From a virus: a DNA stretch of 40,391 bases. Shown here piece after piece: positions 12,634-20,735 of the stretch. Where the stretch lies: positions 1 to 40,391 of the IMG/VR virus record IMGVR_UViG_3300036817_000094, one strand, 5' to 3'. Both the position numbers and the translations under genes were made by a program. Each line of letters begins with the position of its first letter. The stretch's first letter is position 1. A model generated the notes under the pieces. It was not told the DNA's origin and made no database searches. It saw nothing but the letters and a program-made list of their open reading frames with translations.

Positions 12634-13349
12634 AGCGAGTAGTAAGTTGCGGGGCCGATGGCATACAGCATGGTCGTATCGTCGGCGACGAAGGTTTGCA
12701 CAGTGAGTGCGTTGGGAGTTTGGTCGATGGGTGAACCGTTTTTGACGCCGGACGGAGCAGCGCCGGTAGGCCATGCGAAGAAGTGTCCGCCAACTGTGTC
12801 CTGTCGGATGATGAAGGTGTAGAGGTTGCCGGGGAGGATGTTGCTTACAGATGGACCCGGCGCATCGCCTGTCAGCGTCATTTGAAAGGCTGTGAAGTTG
12901 GTCCCATCGAATACCGCATCAGGATTGAAGGGAACGATGTCCAGTTGCGGGATGATGAGCGGTGGGAGGGGCGGTGGTTGCTGGCCGGGGTCGTAGGGCT
13001 GCATGTTCGCCAAGTTCCAAGCGCCGGGTAAAAAGATGTAGGCCTCGGTCTGTACGGCATCCCCGTTGGAGTCGCGAAAGGTGATGGTGTAGTAGGTTCC
13101 GGCTGGTTCGATGAGTTGATTGCTGTAGAGCCATACATTGAAGTCGCCTTCGGAATCGACTACGACGCTGGCCGACACGCTTACTCGTGCGAAGATTGCC
13201 TCGCCTCCTACGCGGGGGGTCATCGATCCATAGTTGCAGAGAGCAACGTCGAGGCCTCCGATTTCAGGAAAGGACGCCGAGGGAACAGACGTTGACATGC
13301 CTATCATGCCGAGTTTTCCGTATATGCTCACGTCCGGCGCAGTGGCCAT
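12630..13349 (-). CDS. Tail/fibre protein with C-terminal receptor-type domain
   Basis: A 239-residue protein. The N-terminal half (1-115) is beta-rich and resembles a virion-attachment domain (VVVDSEGDFNVWLYSNQLIE, then TYYTITFRDSNG). A Pro-rich linker (QQPPPLPPLIIPQ) leads to the C-terminal domain with LPGNLYTFIIRQDTVGG and TVQTFV, shared with gene 12328. The start has GAGGT upstream. It sits between the lysis genes and the main fibre, so it is probably an adaptor or short fibre. No enzymatic motif. Confidence 0.65.
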   Translation of the reverse strand: MATAPDVSIYGKLGMIGMSTSVPSASFPEIGGLDVALCNYGSMTPRVGGEAIFARVSVSASVVVDSEGDFNVWLYSNQLIEPAGTYYTITFRDSNGDAVQTEAYIFLPGAWNLANMQPYDPGQQPPPLPPLIIPQLDIVPFNPDAVFDGTNFTAFQMTLTGDAPGPSVSNILPGNLYTFIIRQDTVGGHFFAWPTGAAPSGVKNGSPIDQTPNALTVQTFVADDTTMLYAIGPATYYSL

Positions 13350-13358
13350 ATTTCTACC

Positions 13359-13796
13359 TCACCCGAAAAAAGTTAGCTGGCCCACGGTGGCGATGCGCGG
13401 GTGGTGTTTGATGTCGCCGAGAATATGCGCTCGGAACCACTCGCTTGTGACGTTGTGGAGCACACAATAGTAGAGCGCCGAGACTTCTTTGTTGTCCTGC
13501 ATCCCAACGATTCCCGAGCCGTCCGCGATGCCGTGATAGATGTCGTCAATTTGGTTGATGATCTGGCGGAAGGCGGCTTCTCTGGTGTCGTATTCGAACG
13601 GCTTTTCGTAGGTGGTGCCACGCACGTATGGAGCCTCGGCAATGACCTTGCGCCAGTCTCCCCCGTTCCACCCTGCCTCTACCCGGTTGGCGATGACCTG
13701 AGCCACGGCAAGAGCGCAGTCTGTCCCACCATAGCGGTAGCCTTCCTCTACGGCGAAGTCTGCGAGCTTGGCCTTGATGTAGTTCTCATACGTCAT
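13359..13796 (-). CDS. Cell-wall hydrolase-like protein (SleB type)
   Basis: A 145-residue protein resembling SleB-type cell-wall hydrolases, which cleave peptidoglycan glycan strands. The visible resemblance is the helix ALAVAQVIANRVEAGWNGG (about 29-47) followed by WRKVIAEAP, and the end HPRIATVGQLTFFG. The usual catalytic Glu is not obvious, so this is tentative. It overlaps the small membrane gene 13793-13921 by ATGA and lies directly after the muramidase, consistent with a lysis or entry role. Confidence 0.5.
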   Translation of the reverse strand: MTYENYIKAKLADFAVEEGYRYGGTDCALAVAQVIANRVEAGWNGGDWRKVIAEAPYVRGTTYEKPFEYDTREAAFRQIINQIDDIYHGIADGSGIVGMQDNKEVSALYYCVLHNVTSEWFRAHILGDIKHHPRIATVGQLTFFG

Positions 13797-13921
13797 GCTT
13801 TGTTGTCCTTCATCGCCTTGTAAATCTGGTACAGCTTTCGCAGCACGAAGACGAGGATAACGGTCGTCTCCGCTCCGAAAATATCTATCAGTGTGTCGGT
13901 GATAAAGGCGTCATGGGTCAT
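13793..13921 (-). CDS. Small holin-like membrane protein
   Basis: A 42-residue protein from ATG 13921 to stop 13793, with one membrane segment (TVILVFVLRKLYQIY, preceded by TLIDIFGAETT) and a basic tail (KAMKDNKA). It overlaps the muramidase stop at its start and gene 13359 at its end by ATGA, so it is embedded in the lysis cassette. One helix with a charged tail fits class III-like or pinholin-type holins, but the hydrophobic stretch is short. It is too short for most gene callers. Confidence 0.55.
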   Translation of the reverse strand: MTHDAFITDTLIDIFGAETTVILVFVLRKLYQIYKAMKDNKA

Positions 13922-14499
13922 ACACTGCTCCATTTCTTCCACGCATTTTCTAGCTTGGTGTCATACTGATTTGCGGCGAAGCCGGGTCCGTTGTAGCCTC
14001 TGGCGAACGCCTTCCAATCATGCGCCCTGAGTGCCCTGTCGAGCCGGTTGGTTTTGACAAAGCTAACAAAGGCGTCGAGGTGCGCTCCCGCGCCTGAGCG
14101 CATGGCATCCACGAAGCTCTGGATATCGTCGTGTCCGGCTGCGGCGTGGTTGGTTCCGAGGATTTGGAACATTCCCCACGATGCCGATTTGTGGGCTGCA
14201 TCTGAATCATGCTCCGCTGCATCGTCCAGCCGGTCGTACTGTGCCGCGCCAGCTTTACCGTAGAGCGCTCGGTTCCACTTTGGAGATGAGAGCGCTACGC
14301 CGTTGCGGTCCATCTTGGTCGCATGTTCGCCCTTGGTCAGACGATGGAAGATGTGAGCCTCATAGAGAATCTGCGGCCTGCCATCGGCTAAAAATCCTCG
14401 GCCTGTGGCTTCCACCTCGGCCACGGCTCGCACGGTCGCAACGTCACATCCGAGCGCTTCGGCTGCGCGAGCAAAATCCTCTGGTGAAAGTTCGCTCAT
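13918..14499 (-). CDS. N-acetylmuramidase endolysin (DUF3380 family)
   Basis: A 193-residue endolysin of the N-acetylmuramidase (DUF3380) family, which cuts MurNAc-GlcNAc bonds of peptidoglycan at lysis. Family marks are AVAEVEATGRGFL, with the likely catalytic Glu at 30; ILYEAHIFHRLT (44-55); SASWGMFQILGTNH (about 105-118), the region typical of this fold; and FVKTNRLDRALRAHDW near 147. There is no separate wall-binding domain and no signal peptide, so it needs a holin. It overlaps gene 14496 and the holin-like gene by ATGA. Confidence 0.88.
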   Translation of the reverse strand: MSELSPEDFARAAEALGCDVATVRAVAEVEATGRGFLADGRPQILYEAHIFHRLTKGEHATKMDRNGVALSSPKWNRALYGKAGAAQYDRLDDAAEHDSDAAHKSASWGMFQILGTNHAAAGHDDIQSFVDAMRSGAGAHLDAFVSFVKTNRLDRALRAHDWKAFARGYNGPGFAANQYDTKLENAWKKWSSV

Positions 14500-15221
14500 T
14501 CCAGAAACCTCCGCTCTCTGTGGTTATGGATCGCCTTGCGATAAAGTTCACTGACCGGCCCGAGGGTCACAGGCCCGAAGGCCTTGTCTACCTCTTGCTC
14601 GGTGAGGACGTTGTTGAGTATCAGCATCATCAGCGCCGTGCGCCATCCTCGGTAGCGCTCGCGAATCGGCACATCAAATTCATCAAAGTACAGCAAGCTC
14701 CACTCCGGCCCAACCGGATATTGGAGGGTGGTGATTTGCTTCCTCTTGCGTTCTAACGTGTGCTTGTCCCACACCCATGCGCTCACTCCCACGCGGCCTC
14801 GCACGGCTACGCTGTGAAGCCACAAGCGCCCATCGGATAGGTCTCGTTTGGTCATCGTGAGGCGTCCGGTTTTGTCATCCGGCTCCCACACCGTATAGCT
14901 CTGCGTCTCGATTCTGGCGTCTACTCCGATGGCCTGTAGTTTGCCCATGACATCGTGAGCGTGAAGAATGTTGACGAGGCGCTGTTTCTCGTTCTCTTTG
15001 CCCATGAACTTCTGTTGATCGCGCCAGCGTTGACCGGCTGCGGCGGCGTAGCTGCGCTCGTAGTTGACGTAGATGGCTTCCTCGGTCTCGGCTGAGGGTT
15101 TGCGCGTGAGGACGGGGAGGGAGTTGTAGTGGTCGAGCATGGCCTGTGGGATAGCAAGCTCTTCATCGTAGCTCTGCGTGGATCGCCGCAAATTCGAATA
15201 GATGTTACCGGCCAGTGGCAT
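14496..15221 (-). CDS. Conserved phage protein of unknown function
   Basis: A 241-residue protein from ATG 15221, chosen for AGGAG nine bases upstream; it overlaps the previous gene by 17 bases. A basic helical N-terminal half (RWRDQQKFMGKENEKQRLVN) is followed by a strand-rich middle (IETQSYTVWEPDDKTGRLTM, RVGVSAWVWDKHTLERKRKQ) and a helical end. No catalytic motif recognised. Its place between internal virion genes and the endolysin suggests a virion or assembly protein, perhaps ejected. Confidence 0.55.
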   Translation of the reverse strand: MPLAGNIYSNLRRSTQSYDEELAIPQAMLDHYNSLPVLTRKPSAETEEAIYVNYERSYAAAAGQRWRDQQKFMGKENEKQRLVNILHAHDVMGKLQAIGVDARIETQSYTVWEPDDKTGRLTMTKRDLSDGRLWLHSVAVRGRVGVSAWVWDKHTLERKRKQITTLQYPVGPEWSLLYFDEFDVPIRERYRGWRTALMMLILNNVLTEQEVDKAFGPVTLGPVSELYRKAIHNHRERRFLE

Positions 15222-17517
15222 TGTTGTTATCTCCTGTCGGGGTTGGTGGGATGGGCTGTCTTGGCCCGTTGATCCAGTTGAGCATCGAAGCTGCGAGCAG
15301 AGGCGCTGCGTGACGGGTGGGAACATTCTTCGCGCCGAACAAAAAGCGGTTGGCGAACGCAGGCTCCGCACTCAGCCGGTCTCGAATCATCCGGGCGTAG
15401 ACGGGATCGGTCGCGAGCCTGAATCGCGTTCGCGCTGCCTGCGCTTCCCCGGCGAGGCCTGCGAGTCCAACCACGCCAGCCGTACCCACCCCAGCGAGGT
15501 GTCCAGCTACGTGCGCCAGATACGCAGCGCCAGCGGTCGCGGGATACATCGCCAAGCCACGCATCCCCATGTAGTGCCTGCGTAGGACCATGGCCATGTT
15601 TCCTAACAGGCTTTGAACGCGGTCTCTACCCTCCGGCATCTGCATGTAGTGGCCTAGCTCCATGATGTGATCTAGACCGTTTTCGCCGATGACTGGGTTC
15701 AGCACGTCACCGTACTTGTCTTTAATCGCTTGGAGGTCGTTGGCGAGGCTCGGGAGATTGGTAGCTTCGCTCGGGATGTTGAGCGCTGCGGCGGTGTCAG
15801 TGGGGATGCTGACGTGCTTGCTCATGGTGTTGTGGATCGCGCTAAACGCATCCGATAGCCGCTTATCCGTGAGCGCCTGTTCTGCCTTGACGCCGGAGAT
15901 TCTGTCGGCTACTTGAGGATCGTTAAGGATGTCATTCATGCGGTCGTTGACCTTCTCGATTTCGCGCATGATGGGAGTCTGTAGGCGTGGCACTCCGGCG
16001 TTGCTGTCGAAGTCGTCTTGCAGCTTGGCCCGGTTCTCGGCGAGGTTCTGATAGTTGTCGCGGAAGGTCTGCGGCATCTCTGCAATGGCTCGGTCGCCCA
16101 CGATACGCATGTGGTTCGCAGCATCGGCAAAGTTAGTAGTGTTGGCAACCGCGTCGGCCACGTTGTAAATCGGGCTTGCCGGTTGGGTGCCTCCGCTCGT
16201 GTCGTAGCGGTCGATTTGGTCTTTGAGGTCGTTGTAACGGTTCTGAATCTGCTGCTCTTCCTGTGGCGACCAATCCTGTGAGAGCCAATGTTCGCGTATT
16301 CCTTGAAGTGTTGCGCGAGCCTCGCCGGGAGATAACGGGTTACCTTCGGGTGAAAGGTAGCTCCATGGCACTTGCCCACCTTCGCCTCCAACTCCGGCGC
16401 GAATGTTCTGTAGCTGCTGACTCAAGCGCTGCTCTAGGTCCGGGTCTTCGGTATCCCTGAGACGTGCGCGGAGGTCTGCTACAGAGGCATCGTTCGAAGT
16501 ATTGAGCGCGGCTTCCAATCCTCTTTGTGCAAGGTTGGTTTGCACCTGTGGGAAGGCTGTCTGGCGCTCCGCTCTGGTGGCCGAACTTTCGCCAATGGTC
16601 GCGGCCTCCCGCTGGAGTGGTGTCGCGGTCGTCTGCCCCTGCGGTCCTGTCACCTCGGACCGGAGGACGGTGTACGGCACACCCTCCGCTTCCCTTTCAA
16701 TCGGCGCTAGCTCTTCGGCGGTTGCGGCTCGACTCGCTACGCGAGCCTCGGGTAATTCGGACAGGCCTCCCAATACACCCGAGGCGATGCCTTGGCCTAC
16801 TGCCTCGCCGGGGGTCGCGCCCTGCGTGGTTGATTGCACGGTGCCGGTCACACCTTGCTCTATCAGTTGACGTATGACCTTGGCTGCGTTCGGCGCGGCC
16901 TTGAGCGCCTTCTGAATCGGCGCGAGCGTTGAAACCATGTCCATCGTCGGGAGAGCTTTTATGATGCCTTCGCCTCCCATATATTGCAGGACGTTCGTAG
17001 CATCGTCGCCTATGTCAACGTTGCTCTGTCTGGTGGGATCGGTCGATTGCTTCGCAGCTTCACGCGCCATGGTTGCTTTGGCGTTGGCTATGTCGGCGTC
17101 GAGCGGGTGGCCGTTGGGATAGATGCCGTGCGCCACGTCGATGTCTCGGGCAAGCTGTTCGATGGTGAGCGCGGCTCGGCTGACATTTCGATTCGCGCCA
17201 GCGGCTAGGTCTGAGAGCCTGCCTACAACGTTCGCGCCAAACTCGCTCGGGCTTGCGCCTACGCGCTGCCTCACTCCCTGTATATAGCCGTGAATCGCAT
17301 CGCTGATTGATGGAAGGATACCGGAGTTGTCGGGGGGCTGTGCCGGTTGCGTGGGCTGTTGGATAGGCGAGCCTACAACGTCATCGGGTACGCCTTGAAC
17401 CGAGGCTGCGCTCGGCGGCGTCTGCTGGATCGGTGAACCAACCACGTCAGACGGCACCCCTTGAATGGGGCTTCCTACTACGTCATCGGGTACGCCTTGG
17501 ACAGTCTCCGGTGTCAT
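15205..17517 (-). CDS. Internal virion-type protein with N-terminal repeats
   Basis: A 770-residue protein starting at ATG 17517 (GAGG five bases upstream). Residues 1-55 hold three copies of GVP[D/S]DVVGSPIQ separated by Gln/Pro/Ser linkers. The rest is mostly helical, with long Glu/Gln/Arg-rich stretches around 320-560, and near the C-terminus a Gly/Ala-rich hydrophobic stretch (AGHLAGVGTAGVVGLAGLAG) that could enter a membrane. This layout resembles large ejected proteins of podoviruses that line or extend the tail channel. Many such proteins begin with short repeats of unknown purpose. No lytic transglycosylase motif seen. Confidence 0.6.
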   Translation of the reverse strand: MTPETVQGVPDDVVGSPIQGVPSDVVGSPIQQTPPSAASVQGVPDDVVGSPIQQPTQPAQPPDNSGILPSISDAIHGYIQGVRQRVGASPSEFGANVVGRLSDLAAGANRNVSRAALTIEQLARDIDVAHGIYPNGHPLDADIANAKATMAREAAKQSTDPTRQSNVDIGDDATNVLQYMGGEGIIKALPTMDMVSTLAPIQKALKAAPNAAKVIRQLIEQGVTGTVQSTTQGATPGEAVGQGIASGVLGGLSELPEARVASRAATAEELAPIEREAEGVPYTVLRSEVTGPQGQTTATPLQREAATIGESSATRAERQTAFPQVQTNLAQRGLEAALNTSNDASVADLRARLRDTEDPDLEQRLSQQLQNIRAGVGGEGGQVPWSYLSPEGNPLSPGEARATLQGIREHWLSQDWSPQEEQQIQNRYNDLKDQIDRYDTSGGTQPASPIYNVADAVANTTNFADAANHMRIVGDRAIAEMPQTFRDNYQNLAENRAKLQDDFDSNAGVPRLQTPIMREIEKVNDRMNDILNDPQVADRISGVKAEQALTDKRLSDAFSAIHNTMSKHVSIPTDTAAALNIPSEATNLPSLANDLQAIKDKYGDVLNPVIGENGLDHIMELGHYMQMPEGRDRVQSLLGNMAMVLRRHYMGMRGLAMYPATAGAAYLAHVAGHLAGVGTAGVVGLAGLAGEAQAARTRFRLATDPVYARMIRDRLSAEPAFANRFLFGAKNVPTRHAAPLLAASMLNWINGPRQPIPPTPTGDNNNATGR

Positions 17518-19232
17518 TGTGTCCTCGGGGTTACTGGTACATATTGGCCGTTCACTGCCCACCCTCTTACCGCGCCTGTCGTCTTATCCCTGAATACCTG
17601 CGTTGCGCCGGTTGGTGCGGGTGGTGCGGGTGGTTCGGGCTGTGCGGCGGGTCGCGGTGAGGCCGCTGGCGTTGGTAGTCCCTGCGTTCCGGTCGGGTTA
17701 TCGATCCAATCGGTTTGTGCTGGCGTCTGCGCTGTTATCGGCTTGAGCGAGACTCTTCCGGTTTGATCCATAGTTAGGCCCGGATGCGATGCGGCGAGGC
17801 TTCGCATCGTGTTAACGATGTCCTGCCGCAGCTTGGTGCTAAACCATGGAGCGTTAGGCGTGAAGGCGTGTTGCGCCTTGGCCGTGATTGAGTTAATTGC
17901 ATCCTGAGAATTTTGCAACATGTCCTGTTGCGGCTTCGTCATCTTGAAACCACTCGACGGTTTAGCTAGCTCGAAGAATTTTTCCTGTAGAGCTTCGTCC
18001 GATGCTCCGGTATAGACGCCACGATTCAGATAGTCGTTCGCGAAGTTCATGGCATCGCGAGCCGGTCCTAGTTGCTTCTCCTGTGCGGCCTCAAGTTTCC
18101 CTGTCTGCGCCTCGGATCGTGCGGCTGTGCCGCTGCGTTGCACTCCTGCCGGGATCGGTGCAGCGGTAGGATTTCGTGGATCGTAGAAGGCTGGGTTTCC
18201 TTGCTTATCCTCACCTAATACATAATTCGGTGGCTTCACGGCGTTGGCTTTTGCTGTCTCGGCTTTACCTTGTATCCCCACCTTGATCGCGTTGAGTAGT
18301 TCGTTATTCTCGTTCGCGATTCTGAAAGCTGTGTGCTGGCCGTCTTCGGTGTTGGGCGCGATGTCATAGGCGGTTTTCGTAACCGCATTGGTAGTTGGGT
18401 CGAGGTTGTAGTGATAGCCTTTCTGATCTTCGGGGTTTAGCTTCGACATCTGATCTTCGGGAATAATCCAAGCGTGAGGTGGGCCGGTCGCCGAATGGTG
18501 GATAACGAGTTGGCCGCTCTGCCCGGTCATGGCTTGTTGTACGGCGGTGTTAGTGTTGTAAGTTTTCGCGGCCTCTTCTACGTCTGTCGCTGGCCCAACG
18601 TCGATCATGTGTAGCTGTTTGACGGCGGAATTAAATTGCATATCCCTGTCTTCGTCATGCTCGGATGCCATCTTCTTATCCTCGCCAAGCTGCCATGACT
18701 GCTGGAGGTTGCGTTGATTCAGATAAGCGATGTTCGCATTGAATAGTTGCTTCTGCCGGTTTTGATCGTTCTCGCGGTCGGCGAGCGCTAGGGTTTGATC
18801 CTGTTGCGCCTGTGGGAGCGCCATGCCGGTCTGTATGCCTGCGGCTGCGGCTCGCTGTGCGCCTCCCGGTCCTTGTCCAACGGCGAAGCCCTTGGCTGCA
18901 CCTGCGAGCGCGGCCTGCGCTACGCGCCCCCACTTCTGTCCCGGCGTCGCATCGACCTGTGTGACGCTCACGCTGCCATCTGGATTCTGCTGGAGGTGCA
19001 GCGTCTTGTTTCCGCCAAGGATGTCGCCCACTGCATTAATCGCGTTGGCGATACGCGAATGGTGAACGGCTGCGGCCTGCAAAACGGGATCGGTTCCGGC
19101 TTGCTGTGGTGCCTGCACGGTCGGCTGTGTATACGTTGGCGTCGGCTGCGTGGGGATGGTCGAGTTGTCCGGGGGCGGTGGTGTCGGCTGCGTGGGGTCC
19201 GCGCCTGATAGTACATCCTCTGCATCTCCCAT
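17514..19232 (-). CDS. Internal virion-type protein, Gln/Ala rich
   Basis: A 572-residue protein with a Thr/Pro/Gln-rich unstructured start (PTQPTPPPPDNSTIPTQPTP), then a largely helical body. Parts such as AGAAKGFAVGQGPGGAQRAA and QQDQTLALADRENDQNRQKQ are typical of phage internal or ejection proteins. The end is again Pro/Thr-rich. It overlaps gene 15205 by ATGA and is preceded by a similar Gln/Ala-rich protein. Likely packaged and ejected with DNA; not an enzyme as far as visible. Confidence 0.55.
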   Translation of the reverse strand: MGDAEDVLSGADPTQPTPPPPDNSTIPTQPTPTYTQPTVQAPQQAGTDPVLQAAAVHHSRIANAINAVGDILGGNKTLHLQQNPDGSVSVTQVDATPGQKWGRVAQAALAGAAKGFAVGQGPGGAQRAAAAGIQTGMALPQAQQDQTLALADRENDQNRQKQLFNANIAYLNQRNLQQSWQLGEDKKMASEHDEDRDMQFNSAVKQLHMIDVGPATDVEEAAKTYNTNTAVQQAMTGQSGQLVIHHSATGPPHAWIIPEDQMSKLNPEDQKGYHYNLDPTTNAVTKTAYDIAPNTEDGQHTAFRIANENNELLNAIKVGIQGKAETAKANAVKPPNYVLGEDKQGNPAFYDPRNPTAAPIPAGVQRSGTAARSEAQTGKLEAAQEKQLGPARDAMNFANDYLNRGVYTGASDEALQEKFFELAKPSSGFKMTKPQQDMLQNSQDAINSITAKAQHAFTPNAPWFSTKLRQDIVNTMRSLAASHPGLTMDQTGRVSLKPITAQTPAQTDWIDNPTGTQGLPTPAASPRPAAQPEPPAPPAPTGATQVFRDKTTGAVRGWAVNGQYVPVTPRTQ

Positions 19233-19240
19233 AATTCACC

Positions 19241-19990
19241 TCAAAAAGTCGGCGTGACGCTGGCCATGCTTCCCGCGCTGCTCGGCATAAACGGAGCGGG
19301 TAGATTTTGCAGGGACGTATAGCCCTGAATGAGCGGATTTGAGGACGCAATCTGCGGCGTTGTGGTCCTGTTTGCGCCTAGCATATTGAGGCCTCCGGTG
19401 ACGGCTGCACCACCAAGCGAGCCGAGTGCGCCTATAGCTGCGTTCCAGACGGAGTTGTTCTGTTGCGCGATTTGGTTTGCGGTCGTGGCTGCGGCTGTGC
19501 CTGCGTTGGTCGCGCTCGACGCATAGCCTAGCGGGTTGATAAGGCTTGCGGTCTGGCCGAGCACGTTGGCTGCGGTCTGCCAATTCTGATAGCCCTGCGC
19601 GTAGTTGGCCTGATTGATGGTGTTCTGTGCCTGTGATCGCTGCTGGGCGGCTTCATTGGTGTTCTGCGCTAGCAGATTCGCATTGACGCTCGACGGTAGC
19701 AGGGTGTTACCACCACCTCGGGATGCGAGCACCTGCGCGGTGGCCTTCTGTGCGGCGGCATAATTCTGCGCGATATTTTCAGAGGCCGAGGTGTTGAGCG
19801 AGGTATTCTCGCCGGTTGAAAATCCGGTCTGACTTGGACCCGCTGCCAAGATGGGTTGAAACTGTGCCGTGAGCGCCGATGTGATCGCCTGATCCTGCCC
19901 GAAGGCGGTGTTGTAGTTGTTGGTCAGGGTGGTGTACATCTGCTGCTGGGCGTCCGAAATTTGCTGCTGCTGTCCTGTTGACCCGCACAT
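19241..19990 (-). CDS. Gln/Asn/Ala-rich internal or tail protein
   Basis: A 249-residue protein starting at ATG 19990 with MCGSTGQQQQ. It is very rich in Gln, Asn, Ala and Ser, mostly helical, with a Gly-rich hydrophobic stretch near the C-terminus (AAIGALGSLGGAAVTGGLNMLG). Such proteins typically lie between tail nozzle and large internal proteins in podoviruses and are packaged as core or ejection proteins. The early Cys at residue 2 is not in a lipobox, since no signal precedes it. Confidence 0.5.
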   Translation of the reverse strand: MCGSTGQQQQISDAQQQMYTTLTNNYNTAFGQDQAITSALTAQFQPILAAGPSQTGFSTGENTSLNTSASENIAQNYAAAQKATAQVLASRGGGNTLLPSSVNANLLAQNTNEAAQQRSQAQNTINQANYAQGYQNWQTAANVLGQTASLINPLGYASSATNAGTAAATTANQIAQQNNSVWNAAIGALGSLGGAAVTGGLNMLGANRTTTPQIASSNPLIQGYTSLQNLPAPFMPSSAGSMASVTPTF

Positions 19991-19995
19991 AAGCC

Positions 19996-20487
19996 TCACC
20001 CTTCCTTTTCTGCCCCTGTTGGACGGTGGTGCCAAGCCTCCACCAAGCCCATCACCCCCCTCGGGGCGGGTAATGACCTAGAGAGGTCTTCCGGCGACTC
20101 TTTAAAGCCAAGTCTCCGTTTTGCCATGAGCCTCAATTCCCGCCCCTTGGTGTCGAACAGCATCTCCCGAAAATGGTTCTGGATTAACATGCCTTCGAGC
20201 CACGCCATTCCCTTCGTCAAAAGGTCTCGATTTAGCTCTCTGTCCTCTACCACAAACTGCATGTGTATCCGGGCTGCGGCCTGCGTCTTGAAGTAGAGGA
20301 CAACGTTGCCTTGTTCGTCCTCCACGGCCCATGCATCCTCGCCGGGTAGAAGCTGGAGAAAAAAATCGGCGTTCATGCTCTCGCGGTGGTGATCGTCCTC
20401 GCTCGTCAGCTTGTCGAGGAAGGCTCGTTCGCGCTCTTCCACCCGCCGCACGATGTATTGATCGAAGCGAAAGAATAGCTGGCTCAC
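19996..20487 (-). CDS. GNAT-like / T7 gp13-like small virion-assembly protein
   Basis: A 163-residue protein with GTG start at 20487, overlapping the stop of gene 20484 (GTGA) and with GGAGG upstream. The core, with EDEQGNVVLYFKTQAAARIH in the middle and WLEGMLIQNHFREMLFDTKG near the end followed by RLGFKESP, has the look of an acetyltransferase-like (GNAT) fold. Phage proteins of this sort, including T7 gp13, occur beside internal-virion genes and are needed for assembly rather than known acetylation. The match is by pattern only. Confidence 0.4.
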   Translation of the reverse strand: MSQLFFRFDQYIVRRVEERERAFLDKLTSEDDHHRESMNADFFLQLLPGEDAWAVEDEQGNVVLYFKTQAAARIHMQFVVEDRELNRDLLTKGMAWLEGMLIQNHFREMLFDTKGRELRLMAKRRLGFKESPEDLSRSLPAPRGVMGLVEAWHHRPTGAEKEG

Positions 20488-20735
20488 GATCCACCTCCAC
20501 GCTTGACGGGAAGGATGCGGAAGGTTGGTACGTTCGCCCCTCCATAGAACTGTCTCGTCAGCGAATCCGATGACGTAGCCATCAGTGGCATCGAGGCCAG
20601 CATTTTTGGATCGCGCAAGGTGCGCGGATCGGTGGGCGGCGAGGATGGCGTTGTGGTCGGCTTGGCCGCGACCGGCGTGGCTACAGGTCGCCAGCCTGCC
20701 ATGTTGACGCTCGCCGATTTATTGATTGTCGTCAT
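20484..20735 (-). CDS. Small Pro/Thr-rich virion-associated protein
   Basis: An 83-residue protein starting at ATG 20735, in ATGA overlap with the large tail protein. It is low in structure: Thr/Pro/Ser-rich (VAAKPTTTPSSPPTDPRTLR), then a short segment (PLMATSSDSLTRQFYGG) and a basic end. There are no motifs for catalysis or binding. Likely a disordered tail or internal component; its coupling to the large tail protein suggests matched expression. Confidence 0.5.
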   Translation of the reverse strand: MTTINKSASVNMAGWRPVATPVAAKPTTTPSSPPTDPRTLRDPKMLASMPLMATSSDSLTRQFYGGANVPTFRILPVKRGGGS

